From contig NZ_AODD01000007.1 in the NCBI RefSeq assembly GCF_000525835.1, forward strand, positions 31,436 through 95,435: DNA of 64,000 nucleotides. Reading direction: 5' to 3'. Below the pieces are notes generated by a model that made no database searches, had not been told where the DNA came from, and saw only the letters and a list, made by a program, of their open reading frames with translations. Shown one piece after another: positions 25,655-34,885 of this stretch. The number at the start of each line of letters is the position of its first letter. Within the stretch, counting starts at the first letter, position 1. The position numbers were made by a program, and so were the translations under genes. Origin of the DNA: Listeria grandensis FSL F6-0971 (GTDB lineage: Bacteria > Bacillota > Bacilli > Lactobacillales > Listeriaceae).

Positions 25655-26823
25655 TGCGGGTGATGGCGATTGTAAGGCGGATTGCGAATCAGTTCCGACG
25701 GGATAAAAGGACGTTAGCTTTGATGTTTATTGCACCGCTTATTTTGATTACGTTGATCAATTATTTATTTGATGGAAATGCGGTGGATCCGAAAGTCGGT
25801 GTGGAAGGCGTGTCAGGTGAGATGGTGGCACAGCTGAAGGACACGGATATGACGGTGAAGCAATATGATTCGGTGAGTGATGTGAAGGGGACCATCAAGT
25901 CGGACGGGCTGGACGCATTTATTAGGCAGGATGGCGCGGATGTGAATTTAACATTTGAGAACAGTGATCCAGGTGTTAGCAAACAGATTCAGATGAAATT
26001 GCAGGCGGCTTTGATGGCGGAGCAGAAAGATGCGATGAAGCAACTAGGCGTGTCGATGCAAGAAGCGAGTGCGAAGATACAGCAGACATTAGCGATGGTT
26101 GCGAAACAATACACGGCACAAACGGGTCAGCTGTTAGACATCCCGACGGTGAATTTGCCGATTCCAAAAGAACAGCAACAGCTATCGATTTCGACGGAAT
26201 ATATATATGGTGACGCGGATACAACGTTTTTTGATACGATTGGACCGATTTTTATTGGCTTTTTTGTATTCTTCTTTGTCTTTTTGATTGCAGGGATTTC
26301 GTTCTTGCGTGAGCGGACAACGGGGACTTTAGAGCGGTTGATGGCGACGCCGATTAAGCGGTGGGAGCTGGAAACGGGATATTTGCTCGGTTTTGGGATA
26401 TTTGCCTTGGCTCAGTCCATTATCGTGGCGCTTTATTCGATTCACGTACTGAATATGGTACAAATGGGCTCGATTTGGTATGTTTTACTGATTACGCTGA
26501 TGTTAGCAATGGTGGCATTGACACTTGGCATTCTGCTGTCGACATTTGCGAATAATGAGTTTCAAATTGTGCAATTTATTCCGATTGTGATTGTACCACA
26601 AGTGCTGTTTTGTGGTATCTTTCCGCTAGAAGGAATGGCGGATTGGTTGCAGTGGGTGGCGCACATTATGCCACTTTATTATGGCGCGGATGCATTGACA
26701 TCGATCATGGTAAAAGGCGAAGGATTCGGTGGTTTTGCGACGGATTTCTATATTTTACTTGGATTTGCGCTCGTTTTCATGATTTTAAACATTTTTGCAC
26801 TGAAAAAATATCGTAAAATATAG
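25651..26823 (+). CDS. ABC-2 type exporter permease
   Basis: A 390-residue permease. One N-terminal membrane helix (LALMFIAPLILITLINYLF) is followed by a large extracytoplasmic domain of about 180 residues and five C-terminal membrane segments. The conserved ABC-2 motif FLRERTTGTLERLMATPIKRWELETGY lies between the first two of these. The overlap with the ATPase gene and the following tetR gene indicates one operon. The substrate is unknown; such pairs often confer tolerance to membrane-active compounds. Confidence 0.85.
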   Translation: MMRVMAIVRRIANQFRRDKRTLALMFIAPLILITLINYLFDGNAVDPKVGVEGVSGEMVAQLKDTDMTVKQYDSVSDVKGTIKSDGLDAFIRQDGADVNLTFENSDPGVSKQIQMKLQAALMAEQKDAMKQLGVSMQEASAKIQQTLAMVAKQYTAQTGQLLDIPTVNLPIPKEQQQLSISTEYIYGDADTTFFDTIGPIFIGFFVFFFVFLIAGISFLRERTTGTLERLMATPIKRWELETGYLLGFGIFALAQSIIVALYSIHVLNMVQMGSIWYVLLITLMLAMVALTLGILLSTFANNEFQIVQFIPIVIVPQVLFCGIFPLEGMADWLQWVAHIMPLYYGADALTSIMVKGEGFGGFATDFYILLGFALVFMILNIFALKKYRKI

Positions 26824-26838
26824 AAAGGAATGGTGGTA

Positions 26839-27492
26839 ATGGCTGAAAATAACGATATCTTGACGCAGATGCTTGAGGTGGCGGAACAGGATAAAAAAAT
26901 GAGCGATAAGCAGCGGAAAATTGTAGCGGCTGCGATTGAATTGTTTGCTGAACGTGGTTTTGCGGCGACTTCAACGAGTGAGATTGCGAAGCGCGCTGGT
27001 GTTGCAGAAGGTACAATTTTTCGACATTATAAGACAAAGAAAGATTTATTAACGTCGATCACTGTGCCGATCATGATTGATAGTGTCGCGCCATTTTTGG
27101 CTAGGACTTTTGTGGCGGAGGTATTTGAGCAGGAGTATCCAGATTTTAGGGCTTTCTTAACGGAACTTGTGCGGAATCGGTTTGATTTTGTACGTGAGAA
27201 TAATCAGGTGATCAAGATTTATATGCAGGAACTGTTATATCATGATGAGATGCGGGAGCAATTCTCAAAGGTTTTTATGGTGCATGTGAAGGGGCAGTTT
27301 GATCGGGTTATTGTTTTTTTTAAAGAACGCGGGGAGATTAACGATATGCCAAATAGTACGATTATGCGGGCGCTGATTACGAATATTGTTTGTTTTTTGA
27401 TGACGCGGTTTATGATTATGCCAAAAGCCGATTGGGATGATGATGCGGAAATCGAGCGAACTGTCACGTATATATTGAATGGTATAAGTTAA
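26839..27492 (+). CDS. TetR family regulator of the ABC exporter
   Basis: A 217-residue regulator. The TetR DNA-binding domain lies at residues 22-68 (RKIVAAAIELFAERGFAATS, TSEIAKRAGVAEGTIFRHYK); the rest is a helical ligand-binding domain. It is the third gene of the operon, so it probably represses its own promoter through the palindrome at 24868. ATG 26839 has AAAGGA at normal spacing; the ATG nine bases earlier is too close to that site. Confidence 0.87.
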   Translation: MAENNDILTQMLEVAEQDKKMSDKQRKIVAAAIELFAERGFAATSTSEIAKRAGVAEGTIFRHYKTKKDLLTSITVPIMIDSVAPFLARTFVAEVFEQEYPDFRAFLTELVRNRFDFVRENNQVIKIYMQELLYHDEMREQFSKVFMVHVKGQFDRVIVFFKERGEINDMPNSTIMRALITNIVCFLMTRFMIMPKADWDDDAEIERTVTYILNGIS

Positions 27493-27540
27493 AAGAAGGG
27501 TGCATTGCCAGCAAATATAGGGCGATGCATCCTTCTTTTT
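27493..27540. terminator. Bidirectional terminator between tetR and kdpD
   Basis: AAAGAAGGGTGCAT and ATGCATCCTTCTTTTT form a long stem with A-rich and T-rich flanks, ending both convergent operons. Confidence 0.85.
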
Positions 27541-27544
27541 GTCA

Positions 27545-28696
27545 TCAGTTTTTTCTTGAATCGGCGACGATATGAATATCGATTCCGTCTGTTTCACGCA
27601 TAATGGCATTTACGACAGAGCCTTTTGTCAGTTCTTCTAGGCGCGTTTTGACGGATTGACCAAGAATGATTTGCGTAATATGATGTGTTTTTGCGACATC
27701 TGTAATGACACTGAAAATCTTGCGACTATGATTGGACTCAATTATAAAATGCGCGTTGAATTCTTTGGCTAGCTTTTTCCAGGTGTCGTATTTCTTGCGG
27801 GTATGCGGATCGAGATCGCTAAAATTTCCAGGTATTGCGGTGAGAATAAAGAGTTCTGCGCGCAGTCTATTCGCGATTCGCCAGCCACGACGGATCAGTT
27901 TTTCAGCGTTGTCATCATTTTTAATACAGACGAGTATTTTTTCGTTCATAGCAGCGGCACGATGTTTGGGCTCCTTTTCGGGAGTCTTATCATCAACATC
28001 ATCGGCGACTTCGCGTAATGCCATTTCGCGGAGTGCGGATAGATTGCGCTGTGTAAAGAAATTTTCGAGTGATTGATTGATTTTATGGATGGCATAGATT
28101 TTCCCATCGCGAAGCCGTTTTTGGAGTGTTTCTGCGGAGACATCGATCAGGATGACCTCACTTGCTGTATCTAAAAGATGATCGGGAATGCGTTCGCGTA
28201 CTTTCACGCCAGTAATGGTTTGCACCGCATCATGCAAGCTTTCCAAATGCTGAATATTGACGGCTGTCAGGACGTTGATGCGATGATCTAAAATATCTAA
28301 CACATCTTGATATCGCTTGTCATGTTTGGAACCAGGAATATTGGTATGCGCGAGTTCATCAATAAGGACAACATCTGGATTGCGACGAATAATGGCATCC
28401 ACATCGAGGTCATGAAAAGTACTACCTTTGTATGGAATTGATTTTAGCGGGATGATTTCCAGATCTCCAATCATATTTTTCGTTTCTTCGCGATTATGCG
28501 TTTCTACTAGACCGACCACGACATCGAGCCCTTCTTTTTTCATGTCTTGGGCTTCGATGAGCATGCGATATGTCTTACCAACGCCCGGCGCGGAGCCAAT
28601 ATAAATCTTGAGTTTGCCTTTTTTCAGACGTTCAATTTCGGCAAGGATTTCTTCGGGAGTCTTGCGGCGAAAGGAAAAATTACCATCATCGGTCAT
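27545..28696 (-). CDS. kdpD: Short KdpD: sensor half only, no histidine kinase
   Basis: A 383-residue protein matching only the cytoplasmic N-terminal half of KdpD. Residues 20-225 are the KdpD domain (Walker A GSAPGVGKTYRM, Walker B VVLIDELAHTNIPGSKH). Residues 250-380 are a universal-stress-protein domain ending in HIVADS. The four membrane helices, the HisKA and the ATPase domain are absent, and no kdpE lies nearby. A terminator follows directly, so the gene is genuinely short rather than frameshifted. Short KdpDs occur in some other bacteria; a regulatory or c-di-AMP-sensing role through the USP domain is possible but not shown. It is last in kdpFABC-D. Confidence 0.85.
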   Translation of the reverse strand: MTDDGNFSFRRKTPEEILAEIERLKKGKLKIYIGSAPGVGKTYRMLIEAQDMKKEGLDVVVGLVETHNREETKNMIGDLEIIPLKSIPYKGSTFHDLDVDAIIRRNPDVVLIDELAHTNIPGSKHDKRYQDVLDILDHRINVLTAVNIQHLESLHDAVQTITGVKVRERIPDHLLDTASEVILIDVSAETLQKRLRDGKIYAIHKINQSLENFFTQRNLSALREMALREVADDVDDKTPEKEPKHRAAAMNEKILVCIKNDDNAEKLIRRGWRIANRLRAELFILTAIPGNFSDLDPHTRKKYDTWKKLAKEFNAHFIIESNHSRKIFSVITDVAKTHHITQIILGQSVKTRLEELTKGSVVNAIMRETDGIDIHIVADSRKN

Positions 28697-28711
28697 AGGC
28701 TTCCGACCTCC

Positions 28712-29266
28712 TTAGTCATGTAATTTTGATAAGGCTAAATTTAATTGTAAAACATTTACACGTGGCTCACCAAAAATACCGAGAGAGCGTGATGCTGTGC
28801 AGTCCGCTACAAGTTTAGAAACCGTGGCAACTTCTAAATGGTTTGCCTTGGCAACGCGCGCTACTTGCAATTTCGCGCTGGCGACAGAGATATCAGGATC
28901 AAGACCCGACCCGGAGTTTGTTACTAAATCTGCCGGGATATTGGTGCGATCCATGGTGGAATTATCTTTCATAAGCTGTGCAATAGATGCTTCGACGCGC
29001 TTTTTCAGGGCTGGATTCGAAGCTGCTAAATTTAGAGAACCGCTTGCACTCGCATCATTTTTGATAGAAGAGACGCGACCATGAAAGTAGTTAGCCGATG
29101 AGAAGTTTTGTCCAATCCATTTGGAACCGATGATTTTCTTATCCTTTTTGATTAGCGAACCATTAGCTTGCTTTGGAAAAAGAACTTGGGCCACGCCAGT
29201 TGTCGCGAGTGGGTAAATAAGTCCGCAAATAACGATGAAGACAAGGCATAAACGTAGTGCTTTCAT
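28712..29266 (-). CDS. kdpC: Potassium-transporting ATPase subunit C
   Basis: A 184-residue protein with one N-terminal membrane helix (LRLCLVFIVICGLIYPLATT) and the periplasm-type KdpC domain. It has SKWIGQNF, YFHGRVSS, NSGSGLDPDISVASAKLQVARVAK and the final EPRVNVLQLNLAL. KdpC stabilises the KdpFABC complex and assists ATP use. Its ribosome site AGGAGGG directly follows the corrected kdpB stop codon at 29279-29281, supporting that gene end. Confidence 0.92.
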   Translation of the reverse strand: MKALRLCLVFIVICGLIYPLATTGVAQVLFPKQANGSLIKKDKKIIGSKWIGQNFSSANYFHGRVSSIKNDASASGSLNLAASNPALKKRVEASIAQLMKDNSTMDRTNIPADLVTNSGSGLDPDISVASAKLQVARVAKANHLEVATVSKLVADCTASRSLGIFGEPRVNVLQLNLALSKLHD

Positions 29267-29278
29267 CTTTTTTCCCTC

Positions 29279-31310
29279 CTATATGAAGACCGAAACGGCC
29301 AAATCAATTATTTTAATACCGAAAAATGGGGCAATGACGCCGCCGAGGCCGTAGACGAACAGGTTTTTTTTGGAGTAGCTTACTTGCCTTCATTGGCGTG
29401 TATTTGACGCCTTTCATCGCGAGCGGAATCAAGATCGGAATGATGACAGCATTAAAAACGAGTGCAGAAATAATCGCGCTAGTAGGGGAGTCCAATTGCA
29501 TTATATTTAGTTGGTTCATCGCCGGAATGGCAATGGCGAACATCGCCGGGATAATCGCGAAATATTTGGCAATGTCATTGGCAATACTGAATGTTGTCAA
29601 GGCACCGCGCGTCATTAAGAGCTGTTTTCCAATCGAAACAACTTCGATAATTTTTGTTGGATCAGAATCCAAATCTACCATGTTCGCGGCTTCTTTTGCA
29701 GCGATTGTTCCAGAGTTCATCGCAAGACCAACATCGGCTTGAGCAAGTGCAGGTGCATCATTCGTGCCATCGCCAGTCATCGCGACGAGTTTGCCAAGTG
29801 CTTGCTCATCTTTGATTACTTGAATTTTGTCCTCTGGTTTGGATTCGGCGATGTAATCATCGACTCCGGCTTCCGCGGCAATTGTTTTCGCTGTCAATGG
29901 GTTGTCTCCTGTACACATAATCGTTTTGATTCCCATTTTGCGCAGTTGAGCGAACCGTTCTTGCATACCGGGTTTGACTGTATCTTTCAGATAGATAAAA
30001 CCGTAAATTTCGGCGTCGACAGAGACTGCTAGAGGCGTACCGCCAAGCCGTGCAATACTATCTCCAACTTCTTGCATATCAGCAGGCAAATTACCACCCA
30101 AACCTTCTACCCAGCGAGCAATCGAATCGGAGGCCCCTTTACGGATTTTACGATCGTCTTTTAAGGTAATACCACTCATTCGCGTTTCTGCTTGGAATTC
30201 GATTTCCTGAGCGATCTGCGAATCATTGTCAGGGTAGGTGATTTCCAGTCGTTTAGCCAAAGCTAACACGGATTTCCCTTCTGGTGTATCATCTTTTAAC
30301 GAACTAATCGCAGCGATTTCGGCGACCTGGGCCATTGTATGACCACCGACCGGCAAAAACTCACTCGCCATCCGATTTCCAAACGTGATGGTGCCCGTTT
30401 TATCTAAAATAATGGTATTAATATCCCCAGCTGCTTCCACGGCTTTTCCGCTCATCGCAAGTACATTGAAACGTGTCACCCGATCCATTCCCGCAATTCC
30501 AATCGCAGAAAGGAGGGCGCCAATCGTTGTTGGAATAAGGCAAACTAGCAGTGCTACCAGCGTTGGAATCGACAACAGGACGCCATTAAAACGCGCAATT
30601 GGATACAGCGTCATGACCACAATCATAAAAATAACGGTCAGCGTAATGAGCAAAATGGTGAGCGCAATCTCATTCGGCGTTTTTTGACGTTTAGCCCCTT
30701 CGACCATGGAGATCATCTTGTCAAGGAAGGACTCACCAGGGTTGCTTTCAATCCGGACTTTAATAGCGTCACTAAGAACCATTGTTCCACCAGTAACCGA
30801 GGCAAAATCACCGCCGCTCTCTTTAATAACAGGTGCAGATTCACCAGTAATCGCCGATTCATCAATCGATGCAAGCCCTTCAATAATTTCCCCATCACTC
30901 GGAATCAAATCGCCCATTTCAACGAGGACAATATCTCCTTTATGCAGCGTGGACGCCGGAACTTCTTTCACAGATCCATCTTTTTGAATCCATTTTGCTA
31001 CCGTATCTTGCTTCGTTTTTTTAAGTGAATCGGCTTGCGCCTTTCCGCGACCTTCTGCCAAACTTTCCGCAAAATTTGCAAATAGAATTGTGACGAATAA
31101 AATAAGGAACACCGTCAGCTCGTATCCAAATGCTCCTGTTATACCAAAAAACTGCGGAAACAAAAGAAGTAACAGTACAACAAAAGTTCCAACTTCTACA
31201 ACAAACATAACTGGATTTTTCATCATGACTACCGGATTCAATTTTACAAAGCTCATTTTTATAGCAGTGAGCATCATTTCTCGATTAAATAAGACGTTTT
31301 TTTTCTCCAT
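29279..31310 (-). pseudogene. kdpB: Potassium-transporting ATPase subunit B (kdpB) with a 3'-terminal frameshift
   Basis: A P-type ATPase of 676 residues when corrected. Seen are the TGES loop (AITGESAPV), the phosphorylation motif [16 protein letters not shown] nucleotide-binding region and [16 protein letters not shown]. Near the C-terminus a run of eight T on the plus strand (29364-29371) throws the frame into a basic tail that ends at 29313. With seven, the last part reads [20 protein letters not shown] and ends at 29279 against the kdpC ribosome site. As written, the last membrane segment would be lost; activity is doubtful if the shift is real. KdpB hydrolyses ATP to drive K+ uptake by KdpA. 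Confidence 0.85.
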
Positions 31311-31322
31311 TTTTATACACTC

Positions 31323-32996
31323 CTATAAAGTTAAACTTTCTGCAATTGGTCCAAGTACGAGGACAGGTAAGAAGGTCAGGGCGCCGATAATGAGCACGAC
31401 CATCACTAAAATCCCTGTAAACAAGCCATTATCTGTTCTGAACGTCCCGATGGTTTCGGGAATAAACGATTTTGCTGTCATTGAACCGGCGACGGCCAGT
31501 AATAGTACGATTGAAGCATAGCGCCCTAAAAACATCACGATTCCAGTCGTCAAATTCCAAAACGGGGTATCATCTTGAAGCCCTTCAAAACCCGAGCCAT
31601 TGTTTGCAGCAGAAGAAGTGAATTCATATAAAACTTGTGTCATGCCATGGAAACCAGGATTAGAAATGGCTTCAGTTCCTAGTGTTGTAAGCAATGCTAC
31701 GGCTGTGGGAACCAAGATAATTATTGGATGAACGAGCAGTGTCAGGGTGATTAGCTTCATTTCCCTCGGCTCGATTTTGCGACCAAGAAATTCGGGGGTG
31801 CGCCCAATCAAGAGCCCGCATAAAAATACACCGAGCATCGCGTACATCAACATGTTGATTAAGCCGACACCATCACCGCCAAATACGACATTGAGCATCA
31901 TCAAGGCTAGCGTTCCCATACCACCGAGCGGCGTCAACGTGTCATGCATATTGTTCACCGATCCAGTCGTGGCCGCCGTTGTAATCGTACTAAAGAGCGT
32001 CGAACCACCGAGTCCAAAGCGCATTTCTTTGCCTTCCATACTGCCTTGCGCATTGGAAACCCCGAGCCCAGTTAACACCGGATTACCGGCTTTCTCCGAC
32101 ATGAAAATCAGCCCAAGAAAAACGATAAACAAGACAAACATCGCGAAAAAAATAACCCAGCCTTGCTTTTGATTTTTAGCAAAACGGCCATATGTGTAGG
32201 TAAGTGAAGCAGGGATACACCACATTGCTAGCATCTCCAACACATTTGTAATCGGCGTTGGATTTTCGAATGGATGTGCCGAGTTAGCACCGAAGAACCC
32301 ACCACCGTTCGTTCCTAAATGCTTGATCGCTTCAAGAGATGCTACAGGTCCAAGTGCAAGGGTTTGTTTTACGCCCTCAAGCGTTGTCAACGTTTGCGAG
32401 CTCGCTAAAGTCTGTGGCACCGCAAGCCCCACCAAAACGATAGCTAAAACAAAGGAAAAAGGCAAGAGCAACCGTGTGATGGTCCTCGTGAAATCTTCAT
32501 AAAAATTACCCAGCGTTTGGCCTTTACTCGTAATCCCACGAATGAATGCAATCGCAACAGAAATCCCGCTCGCAGCAGACGTAAACATCATCATCGTAAT
32601 AAAAATCATTTGCGTCATGTTAGTTAACGCCGTTTCCCCGCTGTAATGTTGTAGGTTCGTATTTGTCATAAAACTGATAACCGTATTAAAAGCAAGCGTT
32701 GGATCAAGCCCTTTTAGGCCGGTAGGATTTGCCCAAATACCTTGCATAAAAACGACCAAAAAGCCAAAAATCATCAAAATCGCATTGACGAGTAGCAAAG
32801 AAATCGCATAACGCTTCCAAGTCATTCCCGGACGATCTTGCAATCCCGCTAGCCGATAAATACCGGCTTCCAGCTTTCCAAAAAAACGATCTGCTTTTGC
32901 CGGTGCCCCCGCATAAATGTGGTACATGTAAGTTCCGAGCGGTTTGATGATACAAAATAAAATCAAAATGACAACAACAATTTGTAAAATTTCCAT
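31323..32996 (-). CDS. kdpA: Potassium-transporting ATPase subunit A
   Basis: A 557-residue ten-segment K+ channel-like subunit. The four selectivity-loop regions are visible, including FMTNTNLQHYSGE and KHLGTNGGGFFGANSAHPFENP. ATG 32996 is preferred because GGGAG lies about ten bases upstream; ATG 33005 is in frame but only two bases from that site. It forms the K+-binding part of KdpFABC, the high-affinity uptake system used at low external potassium. Confidence 0.93.
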   Translation of the reverse strand: MEILQIVVVILILFCIIKPLGTYMYHIYAGAPAKADRFFGKLEAGIYRLAGLQDRPGMTWKRYAISLLLVNAILMIFGFLVVFMQGIWANPTGLKGLDPTLAFNTVISFMTNTNLQHYSGETALTNMTQMIFITMMMFTSAASGISVAIAFIRGITSKGQTLGNFYEDFTRTITRLLLPFSFVLAIVLVGLAVPQTLASSQTLTTLEGVKQTLALGPVASLEAIKHLGTNGGGFFGANSAHPFENPTPITNVLEMLAMWCIPASLTYTYGRFAKNQKQGWVIFFAMFVLFIVFLGLIFMSEKAGNPVLTGLGVSNAQGSMEGKEMRFGLGGSTLFSTITTAATTGSVNNMHDTLTPLGGMGTLALMMLNVVFGGDGVGLINMLMYAMLGVFLCGLLIGRTPEFLGRKIEPREMKLITLTLLVHPIIILVPTAVALLTTLGTEAISNPGFHGMTQVLYEFTSSAANNGSGFEGLQDDTPFWNLTTGIVMFLGRYASIVLLLAVAGSMTAKSFIPETIGTFRTDNGLFTGILVMVVLIIGALTFLPVLVLGPIAESLTL

Positions 32997-33016
32997 TGTC
33001 TCCATATCTCCCTTAA

Positions 33017-33094
33017 TTAAAATTTCTCTGGATGAACGAGCGCATAGACTAAATAACCCAGTAACAAAATCGCAATTATCAGCATTGCAATCAT
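33017..33094 (-). CDS. kdpF: Potassium-transporting ATPase small subunit F
   Basis: A 25-residue single-helix peptide MIAMLIIAILLLGYLVY-ALVHPEKF. The Y-x-V/L-Y-A-L-x-x-P-E-x-F ending is the KdpF signature. GGGAGGAG lies upstream at ideal spacing, and kdpA begins 20 bases later. It is too short for routine ORF calling. Confidence 0.92.
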   Translation of the reverse strand: MIAMLIIAILLLGYLVYALVHPEKF

Positions 33095-33373
33095 TTTAAC
33101 TCCTCCCTCAAGCTTTTACGCTATTATTCATCATGTCCCCAATAAAAAAACACCCCAGATATCCATCCGCGGATCACAAGTAAGGGGCCGTACAAAGCAT
33201 CATTCCATCTCCCTTTTCCTGTCGCGAAATACAGGTTCTGTATCCTGTGGTTCACGCATATGAAATTGTTTGAAAATCGATTTTAAAACGCAAAATAGCT
33301 GCCAAAAAAACGGGAAACGCTAGTTATACCAGTACTTCATAAAGTGAACTATTATTTCTATTTCTGAGCTATG
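33095..33373 (-). promoter_or_regulatory. Long structured 5' leader of the kdp operon
   Basis: From the likely start near 33373 to kdpF is about 280 nt without an ORF. On the minus strand ATACAG-AAC-CTGTAT can form a hairpin (33229-33243). One arm can instead pair as CCTGT with ACAGG (33218-33235), so the two are mutually exclusive. Further on, CCCC (minus strand of 33184-33187) and GGGG (33153-33156), with ATCC/GGAT inside, form a terminator-like stem followed by TGTTTTTT. The c-di-AMP (ydaO) consensus known before kdp in Bacillus thuringiensis is not present. Confidence 0.5.
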
Positions 33374-33379
33374 CGACAT

Positions 33380-33408
33380 ATCATACTCCTATTTTTGAGA
33401 AAAGTAAA
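33380..33408 (-). promoter_or_regulatory. Predicted kdp promoter
   Basis: On the minus strand TTTACT (33403-33408), a 17-base spacer, TATGAT (33380-33385). Confidence 0.5.
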
Positions 33409-33461
33409 CCATAATATTAAAAGTTTTTTCAAAGTGAGGAGGGACCTAGCATTTGGCCAAA

Positions 33462-33504
33462 ATAAAAAAGTGAAGCACAGCATACAACTGCGTTTCACTT
33501 TCAA
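33462..33504 (-). terminator. Terminator of the dicarboxylate symporter gene
   Basis: On the minus strand AAAGTGAAACGCAG pairs with CTGTGCTTCACTTTT, followed by TTATTTT. Confidence 0.8.
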
Positions 33505-33513
33505 TAGATCGTA

Positions 33514-34752
33514 TTATGCAAACTGTTTTGAGAGCCAATTCTTACCTTCCACAAATCGACTGACGAGCATCGCACAAACCGTATTTCCGGTTGAGTTTAG
33601 TAATGTTGCAGGTATATCAATTATCGTACTAATAATCATGATGGTTCCCACGAGTTCCGGATTAAAACCAAACACCGCACAAATCATTAGTTCACCTGTC
33701 ATACCACCACTTGGAATGGCGCCCATCACAGCTCCAACGAGGAAGGCGACGCCAAGAATGGCTAGAATGCTCATTGGCGAAGTCATGTCTTTACCAAATA
33801 AGGTAAACAAGAAGATGATTTTGATGATACCGCCCATGACAGAACCATCTTTATGCGTGTTTGCACCTAGAGGAATAACAGTTTCTGCGATATCATCCGG
33901 TACCCCCATTTTTTTCGTAGCTTGTAAATTAACAGGAATACAAGCAGCACTGGATGAAGTTGCAATCGCTGTAATCGAAGGCGTAATCACGTTTTTCCAA
34001 TAAACCTTCACACCAAGTCGACCACCCGCGATAAATGCGTACAAAGTAAAAGCACCGAAAAAATAAATAACCGCTAGTGCTAAATAAAGCAAGAATGAGT
34101 TCAAATACCCGTTGATAATTTGTGGTCCAAGTTTACCGACTGTATCTGCAAAGTAACAACCAAGACCAATTGGTGCGGCGAACATAATCACTTTCACCAT
34201 TTTTAAAATGACTTCAGTTCCTGCGTTTAAAAAATCTGCAACAGGTTTTCCTTTGGAACCAGCCATCGATGTAGCAAGCCCTAGCAGGATAGAAAATACG
34301 ATCAGAGGCAATAAGTTAGACTTAGAGAATAAGTCCAAGAAATCAGGCACTGTGAACGTTTTGACGAGCGTTTCACCAATGCCGGAGCTCACTGATTCCG
34401 GTGCTGCGGGCAAGTTTTTAATAATGTGCGTCATATCGACACCTTGTAGCGGGTTATAAATCGTTGTCCCAATGAAAGCGATGACCGCAGCGATTAGAGC
34501 CGTTGAAAAGAATACCGCAAAAACGGTCCCCATAATTTTCCCAAGACGCTTCATGCCCTGCATATTGGCAATTGCAGAAGAGACGCTGAGAAAAACAAGT
34601 GGTACAATCACGACAAACATGAGATTCAAAAATATTTCCCCGATAGGTCTAACTACAGCTGTCTTATCCCCAAAAATGAGACCAGCTGCACCACCTAATA
34701 TAATTCCGGCGATTAAGAATAAACTGAATGTATAATTTTTTAGTACTTTCAT
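33514..34752 (-). CDS. Dicarboxylate/amino acid:cation symporter (DAACS family)
   Basis: A 412-residue protein with eight membrane segments and two re-entrant hairpins. The serine-rich hairpin ATSSSAACIPVNLQATKKMG, the IPLGANTHKDGSVMGG segment and the aspartate/asparagine-rich ending IIDIPATLLNSTGNTVCAML are those of the glutamate/aspartate/dicarboxylate:Na+ or H+ symporters. The exact substrate cannot be fixed. It has its own terminator. The upstream region holds a half-matching cre-like sequence around 34805-34820. Confidence 0.87.
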   Translation of the reverse strand: MKVLKNYTFSLFLIAGIILGGAAGLIFGDKTAVVRPIGEIFLNLMFVVIVPLVFLSVSSAIANMQGMKRLGKIMGTVFAVFFSTALIAAVIAFIGTTIYNPLQGVDMTHIIKNLPAAPESVSSGIGETLVKTFTVPDFLDLFSKSNLLPLIVFSILLGLATSMAGSKGKPVADFLNAGTEVILKMVKVIMFAAPIGLGCYFADTVGKLGPQIINGYLNSFLLYLALAVIYFFGAFTLYAFIAGGRLGVKVYWKNVITPSITAIATSSSAACIPVNLQATKKMGVPDDIAETVIPLGANTHKDGSVMGGIIKIIFLFTLFGKDMTSPMSILAILGVAFLVGAVMGAIPSGGMTGELMICAVFGFNPELVGTIMIISTIIDIPATLLNSTGNTVCAMLVSRFVEGKNWLSKQFA

Positions 34753-34834
34753 ATGTAGTAAAACCTCCCCTTATCTTTTTCTAGAATAGCATTTTAAAGC
34801 GTGAAAGGGAAGCGCTTTTTGCAATAAATGCGAA

Positions 34835-34881
34835 AGAAAAAGCCTCCCAATCTAAAGCGTGCTTAGAAATCGGAGGCTTCT
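34835..34881 (-). terminator. Terminator of ltaS
   Basis: AAGCCTCC and GGAGGCTT arms with further A-T pairing, followed on the minus strand by TTTTTCTTTC. Confidence 0.85.
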
Positions 34882-34885
34882 GACG

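Noticed and set aside
33095..33373. A ydaO (c-di-AMP) riboswitch before kdpF, as in Bacillus thuringiensis
   Set aside because: I looked for the conserved core segments of that class and did not find them; only generic hairpins are visible, so the leader is reported as unassigned.
33371..34003. Long open frame on the plus strand antisense to the DAACS symporter
   Set aside because: It lies almost wholly on the complement of a well-supported gene, has no family features or ribosome site, and its start falls in the kdp upstream region.
34800..34822. CcpA (cre) site upstream of the DAACS symporter
   Set aside because: The AAAGCGCTT core is present, but the outer positions do not match the consensus on one side; too weak to list as a feature.
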